Of a stretch of 64,000 nucleotides of DNA, positions 18,759 through 27,552 are shown piece by piece (the stretch's first letter is position 1; each line of letters starts with the position of its first letter). The DNA comes from Alcanivorax sp. (GTDB taxonomy: Bacteria; Pseudomonadota; Gammaproteobacteria; Pseudomonadales; Alcanivoracaceae), in assembly GCF_019431375.1 (NCBI RefSeq), contig NZ_CP080267.1, forward strand, positions 744,001-808,000. Direction: 5' to 3'. Below the pieces are notes generated by a model. It made no database searches, was not told where the DNA came from, and worked only from the letters and a program-made list of their open reading frames with translations. Made by a program: the position numbers and the translations under genes.

Positions 18759-18842
18759 CGTAGGGTGCACTGAGCCTAAGGCGAACTGCACCATCCCCGG
18801 CGCCGAATCGGTGCAGTTCGCCTAGGCTCAGTGCACCCTACG
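18759..18842. repeat. GTAGGGTG palindromic repeat, copy after alkA
   Basis: Arms GTAGGGTGCACTGAGCCTA and its inverse (GCCTAGGCTCAGTGCACCCTAC less one base) flank a short GC-rich centre. It sits between convergent alkA and MFS genes. A second identical copy at 19855-19938 is carried by the tandem duplication. Confidence 0.8.
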
Positions 18843-18902
18843 AGGCTGAAGTATTCTTGACCGGTTTTCGCAACTCGAAACTCTGACCTCGCCACTGACT
18901 CC

Positions 18903-19701
18903 CTACGCACTGTCAGCCGCGGAACGCACCAGCCGCCAGGCCAGCCCGGCCAGTGGCACCATCAGGGACATCACCAGCAAATAGGGCCAACGATGGTCGA
19001 GGGTGTACAGCCCGGTGCCCACCAACGGCCCGAGAATAAACCCAAGCGCCGGGCAGGCGCTGGCCAGCCCGGCCACCCTGCCCTGTTCTTCACTGCTGAC
19101 CCGCAGGCTAGCCAGGGACATGATCGCCGGCATGCCAAAACCCAGCCCAAGACCTACCAGCAGCACCGCAAAGCTCATCACCCATTGCTGGTCTGCCAGC
19201 CACAGAATCAGCGCTCCCCCGCCAAGCGCAGGCACCGCCAGGGCGATCAACAGCGTGGCAGGGGCTCGCAGCCATTGCACCACCACAATCTGGCCGAACA
19301 ATGAGGTGACGGCCGCTGCCATCATGGTCAGGCCAAGGGCGCGGGCGGCTGCCGCCGGTGACAGCGAAGAAGTGGTCCTGAAACAGGAAGCCCAGGGTCT
19401 GCTGAATCAGCGCAAAACTCATGAACAGCATCACCCCGGTAAGCAGTAAGTCGCGCAGGCGCGGATCCGCATAGGCGCCGAGCCCGCTACGCAGCACCTT
19501 GCCCAGCGACACCGTGCGGGCCATAGGCTGGTGCGGCGATGGGGGAGCCACAGCGCTGTGGCTATGGCCATAAGCGCAGTCAGCGCCGCCACCCCATAAA
19601 GCGGAAAGACCAGACCCACCGCCGCCAGAATGCCGCCGGATACCGGGCCGATCACCGTGCCCAGATTATTGGCAGCACCGATTCGGCCCATGCCCTGGGT
19701 C
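18903..19701 (-). pseudogene. Truncated, frameshifted copy of the MFS transporter gene
   Basis: Minus-strand fragment matching roughly the C-terminal 265 residues of the intact MFS gene at 19999-21252. It lacks the first five helices because the duplication joint cuts it at about 19701. Indels near 19364 and 19548 break the frame into pieces. If the duplication is real this is a dead fragment; if it is an assembly error the gene does not exist. Confidence 0.8.
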
Positions 19702-19706
19702 GTTGT

Positions 19707-20802
19707 ACAGGGTGGTGCAACTCCGCCGACCGCCCGGGAAGCCGAAGCCTGGCTGGCAGACTTCCGCCCCTGGCGCAGCCTGCTGGCGGCTCATCTATGG
19801 AAATCCCTGTCGCTAAACACCTGACTCGATCTGGCCTATGACGCCCGGTATTTCCGTAGGGTGCACTGAGCCTAAGGCGAACTGCACCATCCCCGGCGCC
19901 GAATCGGTGCAGTTCGCCTAGGCTCAGTGCACCCTACGAGGCTGAAGTATTCTTGACCGGTTTTCGCAACTCGAAACTCTGACCTCGCCACTGACTCCCT
20001 ACGCACTGTCAGCCGCGGAACGCACCAGCCGCCAGGCCAGCCCGGCCAGTGGCACCATCAGGGACATCACCAGCAAATAGGGCCAACGATGGTCGAGGGT
20101 GTACAGCCCGGTGCCCACCAACGGCCCGAGAATAAACCCAAGCGCCGGGCAGGCGCTGGCCAGCCCGGCCACCCTGCCCTGTTCTTCACTGCTGACCCGC
20201 AGGCTAGCCAGGGACATGATCGCCGGCATGCCAAAACCCAGCCCAAGACCTACCAGCAGCACCGCAAAGCTCATCACCCATTGCTGGTCTGCCAGCCACA
20301 GAATCAGCGCTCCCCCGCCAAGCGCAGGCACCGCCAGGGCGATCAACAGCGTGGCAGGGGCTCGCAGCCATTGCACCACCACAATCTGGCCGAACAATGA
20401 GGTGACGGCCGCTGCCATCATGGTCAGGCCAAGGGCGCGGGCGGCTGCCGCCGGTGACAGCCCGAAGTGGTCCTGAAACAGGAAGCCCAGGGTCTGCTGA
20501 ATCAGCGCAAAACTCATGAACAGCATCACCCCGGTAAGCAGTAAGTCGCGCAGGCGCGGATCCGCATAGGCGCCGAGCCCGCTACGCAGCACCTTGCCCA
20601 GCGACACCGTGCGGGCCATAGGCTGGTGCGGCGATGGGGGGAGCCACAGCGCTGTGGCTATGGCCATAAGCGCAGTCAGCGCCGCCACCCCATAAAGCGG
20701 AAAGACCAGACCCACCGCCGCCAGAATGCCGCCGGATACCGGGCCGATCACCGTGCCCAGATTATTGGCAGCACCGATTCGGCCCATGCCCTGGGTCCGT
20801 TG
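19707..20802. repeat. Tandem duplication, right copy
   Basis: Second copy of the 1,096-base unit. It begins inside alkA (39 codons of its 3' end, preceded by unrelated MFS sequence) and continues into the intact MFS gene, of which it is the native C-terminal part. Confidence 0.85.
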
Positions 20803-21252
20803 TTCGGGAGTGGTGATATCAGCGGTATAGGCCGCCGCCGCTGCTGGCGTGGCCGCCATGATGGCCGCCTGCACCATGCGGCTGAGCACCAGGCCTGCCA
20901 CCAGCAGCCCGCCGGCCAGTCCGCCGTGCAGCCCAATATCGAATACCACCGCAAACATCAAGGTGCCGAGCGAGTAGCCGCTCAACCCGATCACCAGCAC
21001 CCGCTTGCGGCCCAGGGATTCGCTAAGGGTCCCCCACACCGGGCTGGCCAGAGCAAAAACCAGTGACGAGCAACTGATGATCAACCCCACCTGCATTTCC
21101 GCCAGGCCCGTGGCCCGGCCCAGGGAGGGCAGCAGCGTGAATACCAGGGTCTGCCCCAGCGCGGTAACCGCCACGGCAGTGAGCAGGATTGTATGGCTGA
21201 GGGTGCCCGGGTTAGGGTTTGTCGCCGCAGAGGACGAATTTAATGAAGACAT
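19999..21252 (-). CDS. MFS transporter (drug/H+ antiporter type)
   Basis: A 417-residue transporter with twelve predicted helices. Helix 1 is TVAVTALGQTLVF-like; loop 2-3 reads ASPVWGTLSESLGRKRVL, the MFS signature with the Asp replaced; helix 5 has AANNLGTVIGPVSGG, resembling the motif of antiporters such as TetA. It probably exports a small toxic compound, identity unknown. The gene starts divergently from the patatin-like gene and their 5' ends overlap by ten bases, so their regulation is probably linked. Confidence 0.87.
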   Translation of the reverse strand: MSSLNSSSAATNPNPGTLSHTILLTAVAVTALGQTLVFTLLPSLGRATGLAEMQVGLIISCSSLVFALASPVWGTLSESLGRKRVLVIGLSGYSLGTLMFAVVFDIGLHGGLAGGLLVAGLVLSRMVQAAIMAATPAAAAAYTADITTPEQRTQGMGRIGAANNLGTVIGPVSGGILAAVGLVFPLYGVAALTALMAIATALWLPPSPHQPMARTVSLGKVLRSGLGAYADPRLRDLLLTGVMLFMSFALIQQTLGFLFQDHFGLSPAAAARALGLTMMAAAVTSLFGQIVVVQWLRAPATLLIALAVPALGGGALILWLADQQWVMSFAVLLVGLGLGFGMPAIMSLASLRVSSEEQGRVAGLASACPALGFILGPLVGTGLYTLDHRWPYLLVMSLMVPLAGLAWRLVRSAADSA

Positions 21253-22016
21253 ATCCCACCCCGAGCCTGGCTGACTGGCTGGCCGAACACCCTTTTACCT
21301 TGGCCATGTCGTCCGGTTTTTTTGGTTTCTTTGCCCATTTTGGTGTCGTCAAAGCCTTGAAAGAAAATGAATTACACCCGGCCCGCTATTGCGGTTCCAG
21401 TGCCGGTGCGTTGGTCGCGGCCTGCATCGCCAGTCAGGCGTGCCCGGAAAAAATGGAGCGCACCCTGCTGGGGCTGTCTCGAGATCATTTCTGGGACCCC
21501 GCACCCGGCCTCGGTTTGCTGGCCGGCAAACGTTTTCGGACCCTGTTGCAGGGTCTGGTCCCGCTAACAGACCTGGCCCACAGCCCTACCCCGGTTGCCC
21601 TTTCCGCCTGGCACGCCGCCAGTCGGCGCACCCGGGTGCTGAAAACCGGTGACCCAGTGGAAGCTGTCTATGCGTCCTGTGCGGTGCCATTGCTTTTCCA
21701 GCCCGCACGCATCGATGGGGGGTATTACTGGGATGGAGGTATTGCTGACCGCCACGGCCTGGCCGGCACCTGGCCCGGCGAGCGCATACTTTATCATCAT
21801 CTACAATCCCGATCCCCGTGGCGACGGGCCAATAGCCCCGCCCTGCAGGCGCCTTTGCGCGCCAACCTGACAACCCTGGCCATTGACGGCCTGACCCGCA
21901 GCGGCCCCGGGAAGCTGGAACAGGGACGTGTCGCGTTACAGCAAGCCTATGAGGCGACCACTCAGGCACTGGCCAAACCCGTTCGGCATGGAATGGTAAA
22001 AGTCCCCAGCGTGTGA
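21243..22016 (+). CDS. Patatin-like phospholipase
   Basis: A 257-residue protein from ATG 21243 (AGAGGA upstream). The oxyanion-hole region SGFFGFFAHFGVVKAL is a variant of the usual glycine-rich loop. The nucleophile elbow GSSAGAL follows about 25 residues later, and the Asp of the catalytic dyad is in IDGGYYWDGGI. Patatins cleave acyl chains from phospholipids or neutral lipids. There is no signal peptide. Its position in a stretch with hotdog thioesterases and a PhaC-like protein suggests lipid turnover, by inference. Confidence 0.87.
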   Translation: MKTYPTPSLADWLAEHPFTLAMSSGFFGFFAHFGVVKALKENELHPARYCGSSAGALVAACIASQACPEKMERTLLGLSRDHFWDPAPGLGLLAGKRFRTLLQGLVPLTDLAHSPTPVALSAWHAASRRTRVLKTGDPVEAVYASCAVPLLFQPARIDGGYYWDGGIADRHGLAGTWPGERILYHHLQSRSPWRRANSPALQAPLRANLTTLAIDGLTRSGPGKLEQGRVALQQAYEATTQALAKPVRHGMVKVPSV

Positions 22017-22049
22017 TGAAACGTAGGGGCACCAACAAGTTAAATTGAT

Positions 22050-22195
22050 AATTGATAATGGATAATTGATAACTACGCGCCATCAGGGATTCGCCTATCT
22101 CCAACGCAAGAGGCCGCGCCCGAACTCTGGGCGCGGCCTCTTGCGTTGAGAATAAAGGGACTATCCCGTGCGTTCTCAATTATCCATTATCAATT
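22050..22195. repeat. Nested palindromic element (MITE-like)
   Basis: Perfect outer inverted arms of 19 bases (aattgataatggataattg at 22050-22068 and its inverse at 22177-22195) enclose a second hairpin. The inner stem has 20-base perfect arms at 22102-22121 and 22129-22148 with a seven-base loop. A decayed relative lies at 23546-23678. Beside it at 22200-22234 is a single GTAGGGTG-family arm. Confidence 0.8.
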
Positions 22196-22264
22196 GTTCT
22201 GGTGCAGTTCGCCTTAGGCTCAGTGCACCCTACACTCAGATCTGGGCTTGTGCAGGAACCGCCC

Positions 22265-23377
22265 TCAGGACGCTTCGTCGTAAAGCGGCTTGGACAGTTC
22301 TGCCCAGTCCACCTCCCCGTCATCCACCAGGTTTTCGAACTGCAGAATGCCCAACTCCTCGAAACGGGGACGGACCGACTCGGTCAGCAATCCGATGCGT
22401 TTCAGGTTGGGCATGATGCGAGTGAACAGCAGATTGCGGAACTGGGCCATGATGGTGGAAGACAGCACCTGTTCACGGGCTTCGTCAACATCCCAACCGA
22501 AGTGCTCGAACACCTCGGTGCTGATCAGACGCTCACGCATGACCACGCAGGCCTCGAAGGCAAAGTGTGCACGCTCCTCTTTTTCTTCTTCAGAAAGAGT
22601 CTCAACAAAGTCTTCCAAGTAGTTGACACCAAAGGTAACGTGCCGCGCCTCGTCGCGTATAACCAGGTGGATGATCTGCTTGAGCAGCGGGTCATGGGCG
22701 GTCAGTTTGAGGGTGTTGAAGGCGGCCAAAGCCAGGCCTTCGATGATGATCTGCATACCGATGAATTTCAGATCCCAGCGCGGGTCAGAGAGGATTTTGT
22801 CGAGCAGGGCCTTCAGATTGGGGTTCACCGGGTAAAAAATGCCGATCTTTTCCTGCAGGTAGCGGGTGAAGACCTCCACATGTCGCGCTTCGTCAAAGGT
22901 CTGGCTGGCCGCATAGAGTTTGGCATCGTAGGACGGCGCGCAACTGGCCAGTTGCGACGCCACAAGCAACGCTCCCTGCTCCCCGTGCATGAATTGCGCC
23001 AGCATCCAGGCAAGATTGTGCCAGCCGAAGCGCAGTTTTTCGTCGTCGCTGAGCGCCTCGAAGGTGGGCCAGCCGTTGAACGGATTGAAGGCCTGATCCA
23101 GCGGGACTTCGCTCCTGGGAAAGTTCTGCGTCCAGTCCAGATCCATGTCCGCATTCCAGTTCAGTTCCTTGCCCAGCCGATACAGCTTGCGGATACGGCC
23201 ATCGGCACTGGAATAGTCCCAGTTGTAGTGGCCGGTGAGCGGGGTCTGGAAGATTTCCACCACATCCTGCACATGGCCCGGAGTCAGCTTGTCTTCGATA
23301 TCCTCAGCACCGGGCCCGTCCCAGCTCTCATAGATGCTCACCGATGTGGGGGGAGAGGTGACATTGGTTATTTTCAT
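22265..23377 (-). CDS. Ferritin-like diiron protein (R2-like fold), probable oxygenase or desaturase
   Basis: A 370-residue protein whose ATG at 23377 follows an AAGGGTG site. The full ligand set of an R2-type diiron centre is visible in order: Glu in HGEQGALLV, DEARHVEVF (ExxH), Glu in IIEGLALAAF, and DEARHVTFG (second ExxH). Such centres activate oxygen for hydroxylation, desaturation or radical formation. It is clearly not a catalytic ribonucleotide reductase, lacking the usual flanking motifs, and I cannot name its substrate. It stands alone between two palindromic elements. Confidence 0.75.
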   Translation of the reverse strand: MKITNVTSPPTSVSIYESWDGPGAEDIEDKLTPGHVQDVVEIFQTPLTGHYNWDYSSADGRIRKLYRLGKELNWNADMDLDWTQNFPRSEVPLDQAFNPFNGWPTFEALSDDEKLRFGWHNLAWMLAQFMHGEQGALLVASQLASCAPSYDAKLYAASQTFDEARHVEVFTRYLQEKIGIFYPVNPNLKALLDKILSDPRWDLKFIGMQIIIEGLALAAFNTLKLTAHDPLLKQIIHLVIRDEARHVTFGVNYLEDFVETLSEEEKEERAHFAFEACVVMRERLISTEVFEHFGWDVDEAREQVLSSTIMAQFRNLLFTRIMPNLKRIGLLTESVRPRFEELGILQFENLVDDGEVDWAELSKPLYDEAS

Positions 23378-23545
23378 GGAAACACCCTTATTAGCGTTGT
23401 AGCGCACACCTCAGGACGCAAAGACGCGCCCTGAACAGGTTCACTTAAACGCTAGGCGGATGTGAGTGCCGGAACAATGTCGCGTTCTGACAATCGGGCC
23501 GGGTGTTGGCGTGAAATCACAATTTAACGCCGGACCAGGGAAAAG

Positions 23546-23678
23546 CAATTGATAATGGATAACTCGTGGGATAACTCCTCTGCCGTCAAACGCAGGAAGC
23601 CGCGCCCAACCTCTGGACGCGGTCTTAGAGTTTCCAGATCTGTCTCGGGGTTGATTTCGCCGTTATCAACGATCCATT
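23546..23678. repeat. Decayed copy of the nested palindromic element
   Basis: Begins caattgataatggataac like the element at 22050 and holds a mismatched inner stem (gaagccgcgccc / ggacgcggtctt). The far arm (gttatcaacgatccat) is barely recognisable. It lies between the diiron gene promoter and the thioesterase stop. Confidence 0.6.
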
Positions 23679-24128
23679 TCAGCCGGCATCGTCCGACAGC
23701 AGGAAATGCGCCCGGGCAATGGTAATCGGCTCCTGGCGGTTTTTCTGCCAGGCGCTGATGTGCACATTGGCAATGCGGCGCCCCAGCCGGGTGACGCTGC
23801 ATTCCGCATAGGTGTCGCGGAACAGGCCGGCACGCAGGTAGTCGATGGTGAAATCGATGGTCTTGGGCACCCGTGGCTCGCCCATTTGCAGCAGGATAAA
23901 GATAATCGCCGCCTGCTCCATGAAGCCCGCCACGGCGCCACCATGCAGGGCCGGCAGGGTCGGGTTACCGACTACATTGTCATGCTTGGGCAGCACAAAG
24001 GTCAGCTCATCCCCTTGCGCCACCACCTGGATGCCCAGAAAGCGGGCGTAGGGCACCCGGTCGATGAGGCTTTGATAATCTGCTTTGCCGGCACGGCATT
24101 CTTCAATCAGGGTTTTCAGTGCTTTCAT
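23679..24128 (-). CDS. PaaI-family hotdog thioesterase
   Basis: A 149-residue hotdog protein with the PaaI-type core LPALHGGAVAGFMEQAA, where the HGG loop and following acidic residue form the active site. It continues with IDFTIDYLRAGL and SVTRLGRRIANVHISAW. Members hydrolyse acyl- or aryl-CoA esters. Its start overlaps the stop of the upstream paralogue by four bases (ATGA), so the two are co-translated and may form a heteromer. The neighbouring PhaC-like gene is divergent. Confidence 0.87.
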   Translation of the reverse strand: MKALKTLIEECRAGKADYQSLIDRVPYARFLGIQVVAQGDELTFVLPKHDNVVGNPTLPALHGGAVAGFMEQAAIIFILLQMGEPRVPKTIDFTIDYLRAGLFRDTYAECSVTRLGRRIANVHISAWQKNRQEPITIARAHFLLSDDAG

Positions 24129-24595
24129 TGCCCTACCACCTTGCCTGCGGTTTCAATTTTCAGTCGGGTATAGGTCGCCAGACCGGTCGCGATGGGTTCG
24201 TCCTCAGTACCCTCTTCCCAGGTGGTAATGCGCACAAAGGCCACATGGTTGGTAAGCCGGTAGCAGGTGGCTTCACACACCACCGCCGCCCCCTTCGCGG
24301 GGCCACGCAGGTGATCCACGCGAAAGTCGATGGTGGGAGTGATCTCAAAGGTCGGAAAGGTACGGCAGGTCACTGCCATGCCGCCAGCATGGTCCATCAT
24401 GGCGAAAATAGCGCCACCATGCATGACCCCGGTTTCCGGGTTGCCCACCAGGTCTTCCCGCCAGGGCACTCGTACCCGGACTGCGTGTTCTTCGGCGCTG
24501 AGCACTTCCAGCCCCAGTACAACAGAGTGCCTGACCGACTCCAGAAAGCGGTTACAGACATCCAGACGAGTAAAGGATTGCGATGAAGTTGTCAC
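24125..24595 (-). CDS. PaaI-family hotdog thioesterase, second paralogue
   Basis: About 156 residues. A GTG at 24595 is preferred because AGGAGG lies eleven bases upstream; the TTG at 24604 is only two bases from it. The core ETGVMHGGAIFAMMDHAGG has the HGG loop and catalytic Asp of PaaI hotdogs. ITPTIDFRVDHLRGPAKG follows. It is first in a two-gene operon with the thioesterase at 23679. The pair differ enough to have separate chain preferences or to act together, which is inference. Confidence 0.85.
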   Translation of the reverse strand: MTTSSQSFTRLDVCNRFLESVRHSVVLGLEVLSAEEHAVRVRVPWREDLVGNPETGVMHGGAIFAMMDHAGGMAVTCRTFPTFEITPTIDFRVDHLRGPAKGAAVVCEATCYRLTNHVAFVRITTWEEGTEDEPIATGLATYTRLKIETAGKVVGQ

Positions 24596-24732
24596 GACGG
24601 CCAATGCCTCCTGTGCGTCGGGCGCGCTAGATTAGCGAGTCGACATTAATCTGCAAAGTGTTACTTTTTCACCATGGTAATGCGTTGCTTTCCCGATAGT
24701 ATCCCCAGCCCCTTCATTGTCGGAGGCCATCC

Positions 24733-25857
24733 ATGGCGACGTCATCCCGTTTGAAGACCAGTCTGCGTGCCGTTGGACATATCGTCGAGCGTCGGCGCCA
24801 TCCGCAACGGTTTATCCAGATCGACAAGTGCCCCTGGGATGAAATCTACCGCGACGGCATCATGGCCGTTCGCCATTATAGCCTGCCCCCCATGGACGAG
24901 ATCCCGGTGAATGACGAGATGATGCCGGTGGAGCGCAACAAATACCGCACGCCCCTGATTCTGGTGCCGGCACTGGGTATCCATTGCTGGACCTACGATT
25001 TGATGCCTAACCGTTCCATGGTCCGCTATCTCATGGCGCGGGGCTATGACATCTATCTGGTGGATTGGGGCAAGCCCTCCCAGGCAGAACGCAGTCTGGA
25101 TCTGGATACCTATGTGAACCGCTGGTTGCCGGCGGCGGTGGACACGGTCAAGGCCCATTCCGGGCAGGAGCAGGTCAATTTGCTGGGCTACTGCATGGGC
25201 GGCCTGCTGTGCATGATGTACCTGGGTGGCCACCCGGATGCGCCGGTGCGCAGCCTGATCACTATTGCCAGCCCTGTGAATTTCCACAAGAGCGGCCCCT
25301 TCGGCAAGGCCCTTGGCCTGGCATCCATTCCTGCCATGCAGTTGCACGACTGGTTCAAGCTGCGCCTCGAGCCACTGGACGACAAGCTGTTCCACATCCC
25401 TGCGGGGCTACTGACCTTCGGTTTCAAAATGACCAACCCGCCGGGGGTTGTACAGGCCTACCTTGATCTCGTGAAGAACATCGCCGACCGGGAATATGTC
25501 ACCGAGTATATGACCATGGGCCAATGGTTCAACGATATGGTGGATTACCCAGGTGCGGTGGTGCGAGAAGTGATTGAAAAGATGATTCTGGCCAACAGCC
25601 TGGCCAAGGGAAAAATCCGCATTGGTGAGCGCAGCGTGGATTTCTCCGCGATTCACCAGGATTTGTTGGCCTTTGCCGGCACCACAGACAATATCGTCAG
25701 TCTTCGTGCAGCCAGGGAAGTACTACGTCTGGTGGGCAGCCAGGAAAAGCGTTTCGAGGAAGTCCCTGGTGGGCATGCCGGGGTATTCTCCGGCTCCAAG
25801 GCACCCAGCCACGCCTGGCGTATCAGCGCAGACTGGCTGGCTACCCGCTCGGACTGA
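24733..25857 (+). CDS. PHA synthase PhaC-like alpha/beta hydrolase (class III-like)
   Basis: A 374-residue protein with a GGAGG site before ATG 24733. The lipase-like box is GYCMGG with Cys as nucleophile (about residue 156). The catalytic Asp lies in AGTTDNIVS and the His in PGGHAGVFSG. TPLILVPALGIHCWTYDL and YLVDWGKPSQAERSLDLDTY are PhaC marks. The length fits class III PhaC, yet no phaE, phaA or phaB is adjacent. It could make polyhydroxyalkanoate or be an acyltransferase or esterase of this clan. Confidence 0.83.
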   Translation: MATSSRLKTSLRAVGHIVERRRHPQRFIQIDKCPWDEIYRDGIMAVRHYSLPPMDEIPVNDEMMPVERNKYRTPLILVPALGIHCWTYDLMPNRSMVRYLMARGYDIYLVDWGKPSQAERSLDLDTYVNRWLPAAVDTVKAHSGQEQVNLLGYCMGGLLCMMYLGGHPDAPVRSLITIASPVNFHKSGPFGKALGLASIPAMQLHDWFKLRLEPLDDKLFHIPAGLLTFGFKMTNPPGVVQAYLDLVKNIADREYVTEYMTMGQWFNDMVDYPGAVVREVIEKMILANSLAKGKIRIGERSVDFSAIHQDLLAFAGTTDNIVSLRAAREVLRLVGSQEKRFEEVPGGHAGVFSGSKAPSHAWRISADWLATRSD

Positions 25858-25913
25858 CCAGCAAGGGAAGAAACGTCCTCTATTTTCTCCGTACCCCGTA
25901 TCTGAACACTGGT

Positions 25914-26675
25914 TCAGGGCGCCACTAGCTCCTCTACCCGCTCGGCAACCTGGCTGGCATAACGGTAAAAGAGGTATGGCACCTTGTTGGCATCGTTTTC
26001 GTTCATGCGCGGGATGGTATTGCGCACAAAAACCCAGCGCTGCTCCACAAAAGCCAACACTTCACGCGCTTGCGCATCGTCAGCATAGCGACCCTTGAGA
26101 ATGGCCAGCTGATCATCGATACCTTTTGCTTCAATGGCAAAATCCATGGGCGGCAATCCGGTACCGGTTGGCAGGCCTGCTGACGGGAAAGCAGCCAACG
26201 CCAGATATTCACTAGCCAACCGCTGCATGGATACCGACAAATCCGCGACATCCAGATACTTGTCTTTGCTGCGAGTTTCGGCCTGCTCTGCCAACTCAGC
26301 CACCGCAAGAGTGGTAGTGTTCATCTCGCTCATGGCACCGTAATCCGCATAGCCTAGCGAAGCGAGCGGGTTATCCAGGGCGCGCCGGGATAGTTCACCC
26401 CAGGCCTGGCCAAAGGCGCTAGCCTGTGAAACCTCACTACCCTCAGCCTGCCCCTTAAGCTCAGCCACCCGCCGCTCTCCACCTTCGAGCAATTGCCGAA
26501 GCGAATCACGGTCTTCCGGGTTGTCACCACGAATCGAAAGCAGATGAAACCCCATCCTGGCGCGCCAGGCATCCGCCTCCATCATTGCAAGCTCCGTTGC
26601 AGAAAATGCGGCCTGCGCCCCGGAAACAGCCATCATCAGCGCCCCGGCCAACACCCACAATCCTTGTTTTTTCAC
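25914..26675 (-). CDS. Exported helical protein, paralogue of the next gene
   Basis: About 253 residues. GTG 26675 gives a clean signal peptide (MKKQGLWVLAGALMMAVSGAQA) with a purine-rich ribosome site; a longer in-frame start would hide it. The mature part is all helical with long amphipathic stretches, ending IPRMNENDANKVPYLFYRYASQVAERVEEL. The end (PYLFYRYASQ / PFLIYRYTRQ) and overall plan match the protein at 26758. A loose likeness to PilJ-type sensor domains (paired four-helix bundles) is noted but unproved. Confidence 0.7.
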   Translation of the reverse strand: MKKQGLWVLAGALMMAVSGAQAAFSATELAMMEADAWRARMGFHLLSIRGDNPEDRDSLRQLLEGGERRVAELKGQAEGSEVSQASAFGQAWGELSRRALDNPLASLGYADYGAMSEMNTTTLAVAELAEQAETRSKDKYLDVADLSVSMQRLASEYLALAAFPSAGLPTGTGLPPMDFAIEAKGIDDQLAILKGRYADDAQAREVLAFVEQRWVFVRNTIPRMNENDANKVPYLFYRYASQVAERVEELVAP

Positions 26676-26702
26676 CCTGTTTTCCTCTTCCTCAACCCCA
26701 CG

Positions 26703-26728
26703 AAAAACCCCCGTCGTTAGCGGGGGCC
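26703..26728 (-). terminator. Rho-independent terminator
   Basis: Read on the minus strand: a GGCCCCCGC stem, short loop, GCGGGGG-complement, then a five-T run. It lies 30 bases past the stop of the exported protein at 26758 and before the GTG of its paralogue, so the two genes are not simply one operon. Confidence 0.8.
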
Positions 26729-26757
26729 TTGATGTAAACCAATACTGGTCGTTCCGG

Positions 26758-27552
26758 CTATTCAACGGGCCCGAAAGTCGGCTTGGCCATATCCGTTGAT
26801 GCCAGGCTGATAGCCTGTTCCAATGTATCTACCATCTGTCTGGTATAGCGATAAATCAGAAACGGCACCGCATTTTCATAGAATTTCACCATGGACTGGC
26901 GAATGAACTTCCACTTCACTGCTACCTGATCCAAGGCCCGGGTCATGGCTTCATCACCAGCGTACTGTTTTTGCGCCGCCTTGAGCATTTTCTCGAATTG
27001 CGGCACAGCATTCTTGAAATCCAGCCTGCCTTCATCGGAACCTGCAGCCATACCGCCGGCCGGATCTGCAGCCACATTCAGGTATTCGGAGGTCATCCGC
27101 TGAAGGTAGGCTGATAACTCTCGAATCTCGTCATATTTACCGCTACTGGCATTTTCGAACGCATCCATCTTTTCTGACATGATGGCGGGTAACTCATTGA
27201 CGTCCTTGATGACGTAGGCATTGGTGTACCCTTGCTCCGCCATGGTGTTGCCCTTGGCAGCATCCTTGTAGAGTAACCAGTCCTTCTCCAGGTCAGCCAC
27301 AAACTGGCGCTCTTCACTGCCTTCGGCAGAACTTTTCAATTCAGAAAGGGCCTGGCTGGCTCGAGCTATAGTGCGTTCAAGATCGGACGCGTAGGTGTCA
27401 CTGCCGGTCATCACACTGAGCATATGAAAATTTGCGCGAACCTTCCACAGAGACAATTCAAACTCTTCAAGATCCGCATTGCTAATGGCTGCCATCCCCT
27501 GCGCTGGCAGCAAGGCGATAGCCAGAAGGCTCCCCAGCAGACGCTTGCCCAT
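26758..27552 (-). CDS. Exported helical protein, paralogue of the preceding entry
   Basis: A 264-residue protein from ATG 27552 with an AAAGGGAG site. Signal peptide is MGKRLLGSLLAIALLPAQGMA. The mature protein is helical and repeats the partner's pattern: ELSLWKVRANFHMLSVMTG, a middle LSAYLQRMTSEYLNVAADP (matching LSVSMQRLASEYLALAAFP in the partner), and a final KFIRQSMVKFYENAVPFLIYRY. The shared segments show an old duplication. No catalytic residues stand out. A role in surface sensing or pilus-linked signalling is possible but rests only on weak resemblance. Confidence 0.72.
   Translation of the reverse strand: MGKRLLGSLLAIALLPAQGMAAISNADLEEFELSLWKVRANFHMLSVMTGSDTYASDLERTIARASQALSELKSSAEGSEERQFVADLEKDWLLYKDAAKGNTMAEQGYTNAYVIKDVNELPAIMSEKMDAFENASSGKYDEIRELSAYLQRMTSEYLNVAADPAGGMAAGSDEGRLDFKNAVPQFEKMLKAAQKQYAGDEAMTRALDQVAVKWKFIRQSMVKFYENAVPFLIYRYTRQMVDTLEQAISLASTDMAKPTFGPVE

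Larger units (their letters stand above)
18611..19706. repeat. Tandem duplication, left copy (alkA 3' end to truncated MFS gene)
   Basis: This 1,096-base unit repeats at 19707-20802. The copies appear identical over roughly the first 750 bases (alkA end, palindromic repeat, MFS C-terminal half). Further on, the left copy shows scattered single-base differences: a changed stretch near 19364 (gacagcgaagaag against gacagcccgaag), a missing G near 19548 and a missing C near 19700. The joint is abrupt at 19706/19707 with almost no shared bases. Recent duplication or mis-assembly are both possible. Confidence 0.85.

Noticed and set aside
22050..22195. Possible small RNA or riboswitch from the strong hairpins
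   Set aside because: The element has perfect outer ends and a decayed second copy, which fits a mobile palindrome better than a regulator; no promoter was visible.
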